Source: a virus | Virus record (IMG/VR): IMGVR_UViG_3300003319_000043 | Coordinates: 1-32,310 of that record | DNA: 32,310 nt | Direction: 5' to 3' (one strand) | Shown here: piece after piece, positions 7,599 to 15,808 of the stretch | How positions within the stretch are numbered: the stretch's first letter is position 1 | Layout of the letters: every line of letters starts with the position of its first letter | Made by a program: the position numbers and the translations under genes | The notes under the pieces: model-generated | What the model saw: only the letters and a program-made list of their open reading frames with translations | Told to the model about the DNA's origin: nothing | Database searches by the model: none

Positions 7599-8966
7599 AT
7601 GGCTGCACCCGTTTATCAGACGCAGGGATCGCTCGCGGCCGGCAACCGGTCAACCGCCCCGGTGCCGGTACCGTCGGGCGTCGCCGCAGACAACGTCATC
7701 ATCACGCTCGCGCACTTCGAGTCCGACGCCGCGATTACCCCGCCGTCCGGGTTCACGCAGAAATACATGCGGGAGCAGAACGACGCCGGCGGTGCGTTTC
7801 GCGAGTACGTCTTCTGGAAGCGCGCCACGGGCGCCGACTCGGGCACCTACGACTTCAGCTGGGACGCCACGTCTCCTTGGAGCGAGTGGGTAGCCCTGCG
7901 GATCAGCGGCTGCGTGACGACGGGCGACCCATTCGGCGCTGACGATCTCGCGACGATTCCGGCTGGAGCGCAGACGGTGATCGCGCCTATCGGGATCTTG
8001 TGTGAGACAGAGACGCTAGCCATTGCCGCCTACGGCAGTTTTGCTGGGAACGCGGATTTCTCTACGCCAGGAGGACCACAGGCGTGGACCGAGCGGTTCG
8101 ACGGCGGCGCGATGGCGGTCAACACGTCGACGGTGACCGCAGGCGGTGGACAGTTCGCGGCGCAGATTACTGTGACGTCGGGGACATGTATTGGACAGAT
8201 CTGTTGTCTGCGGGCGGCGACCAGTGTCGCGTTCACCGAGCCGACGGTGGTCAACATCAGCAATCAGACGGTCGTCAATTCCGGCACGGCCTGCGATGTG
8301 GCCTGGCCACTCGGCAGCGAAGCGAACGACATCGCGATCTGCGTGTTGCACGCGAAGAACAACCTCGCGTGGACCGTGCCGACCAATTGGGCCGACGTCT
8401 TCACACAGCAGAACAACGGCACCACCCAGCGCGCGGGCGCGATGTGGATTCGCACGGCCGGCGGCGAATCGGGCACCGTCAATTTCGCGATCGGCTCGTC
8501 GTCGACGCTGGTGCGGTCGGGGCTCATGTACCTGGTGCGCAACGCGATTGCGTCGGGCTCGCCCTTCGACGGCGCGGCGGTTGTGAACGCGGACTCCACG
8601 GCCGATGACAACATCGAGTGGAGCGACTACGACCCCGCGGTCGCAGATGACTTGATCTGCTGGCTCGGGTACTACGCGGACGATTTGACGACGCCGGCGA
8701 GCTCGATAGCGGGCACGCCCACCGCCGCACTGACGTACGAGTTCGAGACGTCGACCGGTACGGATCTGACAACGGCGATGTATTGCGGCAATCACACCGG
8801 CTCGCATGCCGCCGTTGGCACGCGCAGCGCGGCCACGACCTCGACGGCGGATGCCGTGAGCGTCGGGGTCGTCTTCGGCATCTTGAAGGCCAGCGCCGCC
8901 GCCGCGAACAGTCGCCCCACCACTGTCACCACGCAGCAAGCGGTATCGCGCGCCGCGACGTTCTGA
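7599..8966 (+). CDS. two-domain beta-sandwich structural protein
   Basis: A 455-residue protein built from two related halves of about 210 residues. Both halves contain a VADNVII/EANDIAI-type strand, a PPSGFT or VPTNWA turn, a block of the form W-R-A-G--SGT--F, and a closing segment with GDPF or GSPF. The tandem layout suggests duplication of a jelly-roll-like adhesion or decoration domain. There is no signal peptide or membrane segment. Such repeated sandwich proteins commonly make fibres or capsid decorations; the exact role is unknown. Confidence 0.6.
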   Translation: MAAPVYQTQGSLAAGNRSTAPVPVPSGVAADNVIITLAHFESDAAITPPSGFTQKYMREQNDAGGAFREYVFWKRATGADSGTYDFSWDATSPWSEWVALRISGCVTTGDPFGADDLATIPAGAQTVIAPIGILCETETLAIAAYGSFAGNADFSTPGGPQAWTERFDGGAMAVNTSTVTAGGGQFAAQITVTSGTCIGQICCLRAATSVAFTEPTVVNISNQTVVNSGTACDVAWPLGSEANDIAICVLHAKNNLAWTVPTNWADVFTQQNNGTTQRAGAMWIRTAGGESGTVNFAIGSSSTLVRSGLMYLVRNAIASGSPFDGAAVVNADSTADDNIEWSDYDPAVADDLICWLGYYADDLTTPASSIAGTPTAALTYEFETSTGTDLTTAMYCGNHTGSHAAVGTRSAATTSTADAVSVGVVFGILKASAAAANSRPTTVTTQQAVSRAATF

Positions 8967-8977
8967 CTGGAGACCCT

Positions 8978-9439
8978 ATGGCCGCACGATACACGGTGGA
9001 CACGACGGGCGATGTGGCGCTGACAGCGGCGACCGCGAAGACGATCCTCAGCGTCATCGCGGCCTCTAATGCGCCGATCAGGCTCACAGAGATCAGCGTG
9101 TCGTTCGATGGCACGACGGCAAGCGCCGAGCCGGTCACCGTGGAACTCTGCTCTTCCACGCAGGCCACCGCGGGTACGTCGACGTCGCAGACGCCGGTGC
9201 AGACCGGTGGCCCGACGCGCACAGTTCAAGCAGCGGGCGCCAGAAATTACACGGCCGAGCCGACGGTGCTCACGCCGCTGAAGCGCTGGCTGGTGCGCGC
9301 TGATGGCGGGTTGCTCGTACTGCAATTCCCGCTCGGGCGCGAGCCGGAACAGGTCACCACTGCGGACGCGTTATGTATGCGCTGCACCGCGCCGGCCAAC
9401 GTGAACGCGCAGGGCTATATGGAGTTCGAGGAAGGGTAA
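8978..9439 (+). CDS. uncharacterised structural-type protein
   Basis: A 153-residue protein. The ATG at 8978 (behind GGAGACC) is chosen because upstream in-frame sequence overlaps the previous gene in a different frame. It is beta-rich with a Thr/Ser-rich middle (TQATAGTSTSQTPVQTGGPT, about 63-82) and ends MEFEEG. The general pattern, TAKTILSVIAASNAPIRLTE followed by a strand with E-V-V, resembles phage proteins of unknown function found in decoration blocks. Its last bases overlap the next start. Confidence 0.55.
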   Translation: MAARYTVDTTGDVALTAATAKTILSVIAASNAPIRLTEISVSFDGTTASAEPVTVELCSSTQATAGTSTSQTPVQTGGPTRTVQAAGARNYTAEPTVLTPLKRWLVRADGGLLVLQFPLGREPEQVTTADALCMRCTAPANVNAQGYMEFEEG

Positions 9440-10356
9440 TGCCGGTTCACGGTCGGAGCACCATCTTCCGCGTCACGGCGCCGCGCGTATTGAGCGCCCA
9501 GACATCCGATGTCGTCGTCGGGCTGACAGGGGTGTCAAGCGTGGTGGCGGTCGGCCTGCTCGGTGTCGCACTCGCGACGGCGCTGACAGGCGCGGGCGCG
9601 ACGAGCGCGGTCGGGAATGAGGCGGTCACGCATAGTCAGGCGCTCACGGGTGTGAGCGCGACCACAGCACCGGGCGCGGTCGCATCGTCACGCACGCGCG
9701 CGCTGACTGGTCTGGCGGCGACAGCTGGCGTCGGCACGACCATACCCTCGCGAACGATCGGCGTGACGGGGCTCGTGGCCGACTCGGCATCCGGGAGCGT
9801 GGCGGTCTCGCATACCCAAGCGGTCTTGAGCGCAAGCGCCACCGCCGCCCTTGGCTCGATCGAGTCGTCACGCGCGCGGGCGCTCACCGGACTCGCGGCC
9901 ACGTCCGGTCTGGGAGCGGTCCCGCCCTCACGAGCGGTAACCGTCACCGGACTGGCCGCGAGCGTTGCGCCCGGCAGCGTGGCGACTTCTGGCGGCGATA
10001 CGTCGGACGTGACGCGGCCACTGTCGGGGATCGGCGCGACCGGCGCGATCGGCATGCTGACGGCCGAGATCGTGGCCACGCCAGCCCCGCAACCGTCGCT
10101 CGGCGGGCACTGGTCGGCGGCCTCGGTCGAGTCGCTCTTCAAGCCTGTTGATTTCGGTCCGGTCCCTACGCGCGCCGCCCTACGCGGCACGCAACTCCGC
10201 GCGCGCGTCGGAAGGGTGCAGATGTCCCGCGCGAGCGGCTTAGCCGGCGCAACGACAGTCGGCGCCGTCGGCCAACTCGCGCCGTCGCAGATCTCGACGA
10301 TCGCGCAGACCCTGCTTGAAGACGACGCGCTGCTGGTGACGATGGGAGCGATCTGA
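9439..10356 (+). CDS. 20-residue-repeat fibre-like protein
   Basis: A 305-residue protein starting at a TAATG overlap. Residues about 28-200 consist of eight or nine copies of a 20-residue unit of the form ALTG--AT---G----S---. Repeats this regular, with Gly and Thr at turns, suggest a beta-solenoid or fibrous rod. The C-terminal 100 residues are non-repetitive (LFKPVDFGPVPTRAALRG) and may hold a cap or attachment domain. It is probably a virion fibre or decoration. The repeat number is likely to vary between relatives. Confidence 0.65.
   Translation: MPVHGRSTIFRVTAPRVLSAQTSDVVVGLTGVSSVVAVGLLGVALATALTGAGATSAVGNEAVTHSQALTGVSATTAPGAVASSRTRALTGLAATAGVGTTIPSRTIGVTGLVADSASGSVAVSHTQAVLSASATAALGSIESSRARALTGLAATSGLGAVPPSRAVTVTGLAASVAPGSVATSGGDTSDVTRPLSGIGATGAIGMLTAEIVATPAPQPSLGGHWSAASVESLFKPVDFGPVPTRAALRGTQLRARVGRVQMSRASGLAGATTVGAVGQLAPSQISTIAQTLLEDDALLVTMGAI
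9520..10074 (+). repeat. tandem 60-bp coding repeats
   Basis: Imperfect direct repeats with a 60-bp period encode the 20-residue units of the protein at 9439. The most conserved codons specify ALTG at the start of each unit and a Gly about eight residues later. One unit is extended by GGDTSDV near the end of the array. Divergence between copies shows the expansion is not recent. Confidence 0.7.
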
Positions 10357-10976
10357 TGTCCGCCGATATGGAACAGCTCGCCGGCCACGTGGTGTCTGCG
10401 TTCAAGACACTGCTTGATCCGCTGCTCGCCCGAATCGTCCAACTCGAGGCGCGTCCTGTGGCGCAGGAAGGTCCGCAGGGACCGACGGGCGCCGACGGCG
10501 CGCCAGGACCGATGGGGCCGCTCGGTCCGGTCGGTCCGCCGGGCGCACCGGGCGTGCCGGGGCGCGACGGGCGCGATGGCGTGCCGGGCGAGCGCGGTCT
10601 CGATGGTCAGCACGGAAAGGACGGCGCGCCTGGGAAGGACGGTGCCGACGGCTTGGGGTTCGACGATCTCGACGTCGCCTATGACGGCGCGCGCACGGTG
10701 ACGCTGTCGTTCACCCGCGGCGAGCGCGTGAAGACCTTTCCGCTCACGATGCCGATCGTGCTCGATCAGGGCGTCTACCAACAGGGCACCACCTACCAGA
10801 AGGGCGACGGGGTCACCTGGGGCGGCTCGTTCTGGATCGCGCAGGCCGAGACCGACGCCAAGCCAGGCGAGGGCGCGACGCCGTGGCGATTGGCGGTGAA
10901 AGCTGGTCGCGAAGGGAAGGCGGGTCGTGACGGCAAGGATTTGCGCGATGCACCAGTCGTGAGGGCGGTGCGCTGA
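10356..10976 (+). CDS. collagen-like protein with a sugar-binding-type C-terminal domain
   Basis: A 206-residue protein in three parts. Residues 1-38 are a helical segment shared with the protein at 6285. Residues 39-101 are 21 uninterrupted Gly-X-Y triplets (GPQGPTGADGAPGPMGP and onward), a collagen triple-helix stalk rich in Pro, Asp and Arg. Residues 102-206 include GVYQQGTTYQKGDGVTWGG, a motif of the type seen in CBM5/12-like domains that stack aromatic residues on polysaccharide. The whole suggests a trimeric virion appendage whose tip may bind glycans. It lies just before the gp6-type connector gene. Confidence 0.75.
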   Translation: MSADMEQLAGHVVSAFKTLLDPLLARIVQLEARPVAQEGPQGPTGADGAPGPMGPLGPVGPPGAPGVPGRDGRDGVPGERGLDGQHGKDGAPGKDGADGLGFDDLDVAYDGARTVTLSFTRGERVKTFPLTMPIVLDQGVYQQGTTYQKGDGVTWGGSFWIAQAETDAKPGEGATPWRLAVKAGREGKAGRDGKDLRDAPVVRAVR

Positions 10977-11296
10977 TGGCACTCATCACCATCGACCAAG
11001 CCAAGATGCAGCTGCGCATCACCGACGATGCCGCTGACAGTGATATCGCCATGAAAAGCGAGCAGGCCACGGCGATCGTGCTCGACTACCTGAAGAATCC
11101 CGACGCGGCGCAGCAATGGGAATCGGGCAGTCCCGGCAGCCCCGGCGGCGGAAGCCCGCTCGACGACCAGGCGCTCACGATCGTGCAGGCCGCGATCCTC
11201 ATGGTGCTCGAGCGCCTCTGGATGCGCGAAGAAACGATCCTGACCGATGGCGTCAAAGCGCTCCTGCACCGCCTGCGAGATCCCTCCTATGCGTAA
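10976..11296 (+). CDS. head-tail connector, gp6-like
   Basis: A 106-residue protein of the HK97 gp6 type. The hallmark opening ITIDQAKMQLRITDDAADSD is at 4-23, followed by a helix (IAMKSEQATAIVLDYL), a Gly/Ser-rich loop and a long helix (VQAAILMVLERLW). It forms a ring below the portal during head completion. The Gly/Ser loop (about 51-60, GSPGSPGGGSP) is a common variable region. Its partner adaptor (gp7-like) lies more than 5 kb downstream, separated by the glycosyl/methyl cassette. Confidence 0.88.
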   Translation: MALITIDQAKMQLRITDDAADSDIAMKSEQATAIVLDYLKNPDAAQQWESGSPGSPGGGSPLDDQALTIVQAAILMVLERLWMREETILTDGVKALLHRLRDPSYA

Positions 11297-11933
11297 CCAG
11301 CAACAGCGCACCTTCGTGCCCGTGACGCCGCTCTGGAAGAACGCGACGTGCGTCTGTATCGCGAGCGGACCGAGCTTGACGCCGGCGGATGTCGACTACG
11401 TCCGCGATAAGGCGCGCGTGATCGTGGTCAACAACGGCTACAAACTCGCGCCCTGGGCCGACGTGCTCTGGGCGACCGATGCGCGCTGGTGGCGCTGGCA
11501 CAAGGGCGCGCCTGGGTTCAACGGTCTGAAGTTCTCGCTGTCCGTCGGCGGGCTCAACCTACCGCGAGACGTGCATGTGCTCCGGAACGCGGGCTTCAGC
11601 GGTTGGTCAACCGATCCCGCGGCTGTCTACCACGGGAAGAATGGCGGCTTTTGCGCGACGCAACTGGCGGCCCATCTCGGCGCCAGCCGGGTGATTTTGC
11701 TCGGGTACGACATGCAGGCGACGAACAACCGTCATCACTGGCACGGCGAGCACCCGTACCACATGCCCAATCCGTATACGTCGTGGGTGCGCGCGTTCCG
11801 AGACAACGCCGAGCGGGCACGTTCGGCAGGACTGGAGATCGTCAATTGCACGCGCGAGACGGCCCTGACGATGTTCCCGCGGATGCCGCTCGAGCAGGCG
11901 CTGCCGGCGCAGCGCGATGAGGCCGTCGCGTGA
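11289..11933 (+). CDS. MptE-like / DUF115-type Rossmann protein
   Basis: A 214-residue protein starting at the ATG that overlaps the gp6 end by eight bases. It has a nucleotide-type opening (CVCIASGPSL, 21-30), then VIVVNNGYKLAPWADVLWATD (45-65) and a second core segment (NGGFCATQLAAHLGASRVIL, 118-137) ending GYDMQ. This is the pattern of proteins related to 6-hydroxymethylpterin diphosphokinase MptE, DUF115 and sialyltransferase-like folds, often found in phages beside sugar genes. It may activate or transfer a sugar, but the substrate cannot be predicted. It is the first gene of the cassette. Confidence 0.65.
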   Translation: MRNQQQRTFVPVTPLWKNATCVCIASGPSLTPADVDYVRDKARVIVVNNGYKLAPWADVLWATDARWWRWHKGAPGFNGLKFSLSVGGLNLPRDVHVLRNAGFSGWSTDPAAVYHGKNGGFCATQLAAHLGASRVILLGYDMQATNNRHHWHGEHPYHMPNPYTSWVRAFRDNAERARSAGLEIVNCTRETALTMFPRMPLEQALPAQRDEAVA

Positions 11934-12565
11934 AGGCAACCGCCGCCTGGGATTGGTCGGGCTTTCAGGGGAGCGCGCCAGCGCTGAAATATGCGCGCCG
12001 CGACCTGCCAAATCTGCGCGCGGTCATCAAGCTGACGCCGCGGCATCGCGTCTGCCTACAGGCCGGCGGCAATCTCGGCATCTGGCCGAAGGCGCTCGCG
12101 ACCGCGTTCGAATCGGTATTCACCTGCGAGCCCGACGCGGACAACTACGACAAGCTGCGCACGAACGCGCCCGAGAAGAACATTCACGCATATCCGTACG
12201 CGCTCGGTGAAACGAGTGGCGCCGTCGGCCTGTCGCGTGTGCGGCGCGACGGCAAGCCGACGAGCCATGAGGGCTGCGTGCATGTCGACGGCGCCGGAAC
12301 GGTGCCGATGGCGACGATTGACGAGTTCGAGTTGCCGGTTTGCGACCTAATTTATCTCGACGTTGAAGGCTACGAACTCTTCGCGCTCCGGGGCGCGCGC
12401 GCGACGTTGGCGCGCTGCCGCCCCGTGGTCGCCGTCGAGATCAACAAGCATCTGCGCTCATACGGCCTGACGGAGCTCGACGTGCTGACGTTCATGGAAG
12501 CCGCCGGCTACCGCTCCGGGCCGCGCGTTGGCTGCGATCAGGTGTTTCTCCCGGAGGCCGCGTGA
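11930..12565 (+). CDS. FkbM-family methyltransferase
   Basis: A 211-residue protein starting with GTG in a GTGA overlap. SAM-binding motif I is at 41-50 (VCLQAGGNLG), an acidic residue ends strand 2 (FTCEPDADN), and the FkbM signature LIYLDVEGYELFALRGA lies at 140-156. FkbM enzymes methylate hydroxyl groups, frequently on sugars of glycans or antibiotics. In this context a methylated virion or surface sugar is a reasonable hypothesis. The variant QAGGN in place of DVGAN is a small departure from the usual motif I. Confidence 0.85.
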   Translation: MKATAAWDWSGFQGSAPALKYARRDLPNLRAVIKLTPRHRVCLQAGGNLGIWPKALATAFESVFTCEPDADNYDKLRTNAPEKNIHAYPYALGETSGAVGLSRVRRDGKPTSHEGCVHVDGAGTVPMATIDEFELPVCDLIYLDVEGYELFALRGARATLARCRPVVAVEINKHLRSYGLTELDVLTFMEAAGYRSGPRVGCDQVFLPEAA

Positions 12566-13287
12566 AGACCGCTACCCGTTCTGCCGCCGACTATCAAGCC
12601 GCCTTCGAACAGGAGCGCGCGCAGTCGTATCCGGCGATCGACGCCTTTGAAGCGCGCATGGGCGCGATGGTCGACCGCGAGGCGCTCGAAGACGCCGCGC
12701 GCGTGCTTGCTTGCCCGCTCAAGGCGAATCCGCCGAACTGGCAGCACGGCCGCGTCATCTATGCGGTCGCCCGGCATGCGCTCCGGCGTGCCACTCTGTC
12801 CGGCGCGGCGCCCGTGCGCCTGCTCGACATCGGCACCGCGAAAGGTTTCTCGGCGCTGATGCTGCAATGGGCGCTGCGCGACGCCGGCATCTGCGGCCGC
12901 GTCGTCTCGGTCGATGTCATCGACCCAACCGAACGCGTCGCGCGCAACACGGTCGCCGAGGTGGACGGCCTGAAAACGCTCGCCGAGATGTTGGCGCCCT
13001 GGCGTGACGCACTCTCGATCAGGTTCGTGCGGAGCGAGGGGCGAATCTGGTTGACCGGACATCCCGAGCGCGTGCATGTCGCGGTGGTCGACGGCAAGCA
13101 CACGCACCAGGCGGTCAGCTGGGAAGCCGCCCTGTTGTCGACGCGGCAAGAGTCCGGCGATGTCATCGTGTTCGACGACCTGCAGATCCCCGGCGTCGCG
13201 CAGGCGGTCGGCGAGTTGGTCGGCTACGACATTGAGCGTCTCGAAGCCAAGCCCGATCGCGTCTACGCGATTGCGAGGAAACGCTGA
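12562..13287 (+). CDS. class I SAM methyltransferase, TylF/Methyltransf_24 type
   Basis: A 241-residue protein with a GTG start preceded by GGAGG. Motif I is VRLLDIGTAKGFSALML (85-101); strand 2 ends VVSVDVIDP (114-122); later come VHVAVVDGKHTHQAV (171-185) and DVIVFDDLQ (200-208), whose paired Asp residues suit a metal-dependent O-methyltransferase. Such enzymes often act on sugars. It is coupled to the FkbM gene before it and to the next methyltransferase-like gene. Confidence 0.8.
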   Translation: MKTATRSAADYQAAFEQERAQSYPAIDAFEARMGAMVDREALEDAARVLACPLKANPPNWQHGRVIYAVARHALRRATLSGAAPVRLLDIGTAKGFSALMLQWALRDAGICGRVVSVDVIDPTERVARNTVAEVDGLKTLAEMLAPWRDALSIRFVRSEGRIWLTGHPERVHVAVVDGKHTHQAVSWEAALLSTRQESGDVIVFDDLQIPGVAQAVGELVGYDIERLEAKPDRVYAIARKR

Positions 13288-13838
13288 TGGGCATTCTCGC
13301 TGAACCGGCCGCCTTCGTGCGCGCGCTGAAGCTCCCGAAAGGATTTTCCGTCTGCGAGCTCGGCGATCAGTGGGTGACGTACCAGCTCCCGCATTTACTG
13401 GCGCGCGATTTCTATCTCCAAATGGGCGCGAAGCGCTACGAGTCCATCGACGCGAACGGCCGCGGCTCCATCACTTTCGATCTCAATCGCAAATGGCACG
13501 GCAAGATCGGGCAGTTCGATCTCGTCACCGACTTCGGGACGGGCGAGCACATTTTCAACCAAGCCGAACTCTGGCGCACGCTACACGTCCTGACGAAGCC
13601 GGGCGGCTTCATCGCGTTCGATCGGCCCGCAGCCGGCTACAGCAATCACGGGTTCTACAACGTCCACGAGACGCTCTTCCATGATCTCGCGGACGCGAAT
13701 CGCTACCGCGTACTGCGGCTTGAGCGCCACCCGTCGACGCGCGGCGAGTTGCTCCGCGGCGTGCTGCAGAAGTCGTCCGGCGAAACCAAATTTCTCGCGC
13801 CGCAACAGGGGCGCTATCAGAAAGCGCTGCAGGTATGA
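13287..13838 (+). CDS. methyltransferase-like protein
   Basis: A 183-residue protein starting at a TGATG overlap behind GAGGA. The order of strands suits a class I methyltransferase: VCELGDQ (about 22-28) in place of motif I, YESIDANG (about 50-57), FDLVTDFGTGEHIFNQ (about 78-93) and a LTKPGGFIAFDRP segment typical of strand 5. The Gly-rich loop is weak, so SAM binding is uncertain. It may act on sugars with the neighbouring enzymes or be a degenerate copy. Confidence 0.65.
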   Translation: MGILAEPAAFVRALKLPKGFSVCELGDQWVTYQLPHLLARDFYLQMGAKRYESIDANGRGSITFDLNRKWHGKIGQFDLVTDFGTGEHIFNQAELWRTLHVLTKPGGFIAFDRPAAGYSNHGFYNVHETLFHDLADANRYRVLRLERHPSTRGELLRGVLQKSSGETKFLAPQQGRYQKALQV

Positions 13839-14116
13839 CGTTCGCGATCGTCTTCTCGGTCGTCCTATTGGCGCTGGCGTGGCTGGTGCGGATAATCCGC
13901 TGGGCGCCAAAGCCATACCCGCCTCCACCCTCCGGTGATTTCATCGCGATGCTGGAATGGGAAGCCGGTAATCCTAACCTGCATCCGGCCATCCGGCTCT
14001 CCGCAAGTACGGCGCTGTGCCGCCTCCACGAGCGCCGCTGCGAGGACGCTCGCATCCGCCAGATCCTTCGGGAGGAGATACTGGAGGCCGCAAGGCACGC
14101 GAGGCCGCGATGCTGA
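13835..14116 (+). CDS. small single-pass membrane protein
   Basis: A 93-residue protein with one N-terminal membrane helix (about 2-22, TFAIVFSVVLLALAWLVRII) and a cytoplasmic basic and helical tail. It is coupled by ATGA to the methyltransferase-like gene. No family is recognised. In a sugar cassette it could anchor the enzymes at the membrane, but this is inference. Confidence 0.55.
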   Translation: MTFAIVFSVVLLALAWLVRIIRWAPKPYPPPPSGDFIAMLEWEAGNPNLHPAIRLSASTALCRLHERRCEDARIRQILREEILEAARHARPRC

Positions 14117-14763
14117 CGGTCGCCTGCGTCTGGGTCGCCGCCAACGTGCCGTACGGCGTGGAGTACGTCACGAATCTCCGCGCGATGGTCGCGAAGCACC
14201 TGACGCGGCCGCACCGGTTCGTCTGCCTGACCGATCGCGCGGCGTATCTCCCGAGTGGGATGGAGACGCAACCGATCGCGCTGCGTGCCGACATCCCTGG
14301 CTGGTGGGCGAAGGTGCTGTTGTTCAATCGTGCGCGCGGACTGAGCGGTCGCGTGCTCTATCTCGACCTCGACACGCTCGTTGTCTCCGCGCTCGATCCG
14401 ATCGTCGACTTTCCGGCGCCGTTCGCGCTGATCCCAGACGCGGGCACGTTCAAGCCGCGCACCGCGCACCGAGTCATTAAGCGGTTCAATTCGTCCGTGA
14501 TGGTCTGGTCGGATTGCGCGGCCGATCGCCTCTACGACAACTTCAGCAGCGACGTGCCCGCGCGGCTCTGGGGCGATCAGGATTGGATCGGCGAGCAGAT
14601 GCCGGGCGCGGCGACGATGCCGCTCGAATGGTTCCCGCGGCTGTCGGAACTGCACGGCCAGCCGCCCGGCGCTGAGGCGAAGGTTGTGCTTGCGAAGAAA
14701 CCGAAGAACGTAGAGGCGGCGAAGCGCTGGCCGTGGGTGGCGGATGTCTGGAGGGCGGCATGA
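14110..14763 (+). CDS. glycosyltransferase-like protein, DxD type (copy 1)
   Basis: A 217-residue protein with a GT-A-type nucleotide-sugar fold. It carries RVLYLDLDTLVVSALDP (about 80-96), with the metal-binding DLD, then a FNSSVMVWS strand and a WGDQDWI segment near 156. These are usual in small GT8-like or related phage and bacterial transferases. It overlaps the previous gene by seven bases; upstream in-frame starts lie within it. A paralogue of the same plan is encoded at 15975. The donor and acceptor are unknown. Confidence 0.7.
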   Translation: MLTVACVWVAANVPYGVEYVTNLRAMVAKHLTRPHRFVCLTDRAAYLPSGMETQPIALRADIPGWWAKVLLFNRARGLSGRVLYLDLDTLVVSALDPIVDFPAPFALIPDAGTFKPRTAHRVIKRFNSSVMVWSDCAADRLYDNFSSDVPARLWGDQDWIGEQMPGAATMPLEWFPRLSELHGQPPGAEAKVVLAKKPKNVEAAKRWPWVADVWRAA

Positions 14764-15059
14764 AGGAATTGACGATCGGTCATCAGATGCGCAATCTCAC
14801 TGCCCTCGCCACGTTCCTGCTGTTGATGATGACCGCGACGGGTCCGTCAGCATCGACCTCCAGTATGAATAGCGTTCCGGCGGCGAACCCTTTCGGCGAG
14901 CCTATCTCCTCCAGCCGCGCCGAGTGCTTGGAATACGAGTGCCCATTCAATCTGTACAGCGAGGAGATTTGCTACGAGACTGGCGACGTGATTTGGGTGC
15001 CCTGTGGCACAGCCCGTTGCGACTTCGGCGTCTGGTTCCTGCAGTGCGAGGGTTGGTAA
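14760..15059 (+). CDS. exported Cys-rich small protein
   Basis: A 99-residue protein from an ATGA overlap. Residues about 11-30 (RNLTALATFLLLMMTATGPS) form a signal peptide core with small residues at a likely cleavage site near 32. An alternative start (Met10) gives the same mature protein. The mature part has six cysteines (56, 61, 71, 82, 87 and 96), enough for three disulfides in an oxidising compartment. Nothing in the rest is recognised. It is odd among cytoplasmic-type sugar enzymes and could be exported during lysogeny or act on the host surface. Confidence 0.6.
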   Translation: MKELTIGHQMRNLTALATFLLLMMTATGPSASTSSMNSVPAANPFGEPISSSRAECLEYECPFNLYSEEICYETGDVIWVPCGTARCDFGVWFLQCEGW

Positions 15060-15061
15060 AA

Positions 15062-15808
15062 ATGGGCCTCTGGTGTAAGGATCTGCCGTTCGTGACGGTG
15101 GCGTACCGCGGCACACCGCTGCCCGTCACGCTCATCGTCCCGTACTACGAACAGCCGATCTTCTTCGCGCGCCAACTCGCGCACTGGGCCAGCTACCCAC
15201 CGGCCATCGCGGACTACCTCTCGATCATCGTGGTCGACGACGGATCGCCCGAGCAGCCCGCGAGTGCCGTGCCGCGGCCGATCCTCCGTGACTTCCGCCT
15301 CTTTCGCATTCAGCGCGATGTCCGTTGGAACTGGCTCGCCGCGCGCAACATCGGCTTTCATCACGCTGCCGATGGTTGGTGCCTCGTGACCGACATGGAT
15401 CACGTGGTGCCGCACGAGACGCTGGCCGCCCGCATCTACGGCAACCACGATCGGCGCACGGCCTACGCGTTCTCGCGCATCGAGCACACGGGCGAACCGG
15501 CGACGCCGCACTCGGCAAGTTTCTTTCTCACGCGCGAGCTCTTTTGGGCCGTCGGCGGCTACGACGAGGCGCTGTCTGGCCACTACGGTACCGATGGCGA
15601 CTACCGTCGACGGCTCGCCCAGCACGCGCCGATGGCGGTCCTGCGCGATGTCCTCGTGCGGCACGAATATGTCGACGACTCAAGCACGACGCGGTATCTC
15701 AGGAAACAGCCAGAAGACGCGGCGGTGAAGCGCCTCGTACAGCAGCGACGTCCCGGCTGGCGGCCGAAGGTGCTCAGCTTCCCGTACGTCGAGGTGACAG
15801 CGTGCTGA
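15062..15808 (+). CDS. glycosyltransferase family 2
   Basis: A 248-residue GT-A enzyme. Residues about 22-60 have the family opening (LPVTLIVPYYEQ, then LSIIVVDDGSPEQP), a DxD-equivalent DMD at about 118-120 (CLVTDMDHVVP) and the acceptor-side segment GGYDEALSGHYGTDGDYRRRL near 166-186. It transfers a sugar from a nucleotide donor. The ATG at 15062 is chosen because it places the sugar-binding core near the N-terminus; an earlier in-frame start at 14924 lies inside the Cys-rich gene. There are no membrane helices, so it acts in the cytoplasm. Confidence 0.9.
   Translation: MGLWCKDLPFVTVAYRGTPLPVTLIVPYYEQPIFFARQLAHWASYPPAIADYLSIIVVDDGSPEQPASAVPRPILRDFRLFRIQRDVRWNWLAARNIGFHHAADGWCLVTDMDHVVPHETLAARIYGNHDRRTAYAFSRIEHTGEPATPHSASFFLTRELFWAVGGYDEALSGHYGTDGDYRRRLAQHAPMAVLRDVLVRHEYVDDSSTTRYLRKQPEDAAVKRLVQQRRPGWRPKVLSFPYVEVTAC

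Noticed and set aside
9636-10982. Leftward 448-codon frame opposite the repeat and collagen-like genes
   Set aside because: Long antisense frames are common in high-GC DNA with strong codon bias. The rightward frames here have ribosome sites, coupling and recognisable collagen and repeat features, while this one has none.
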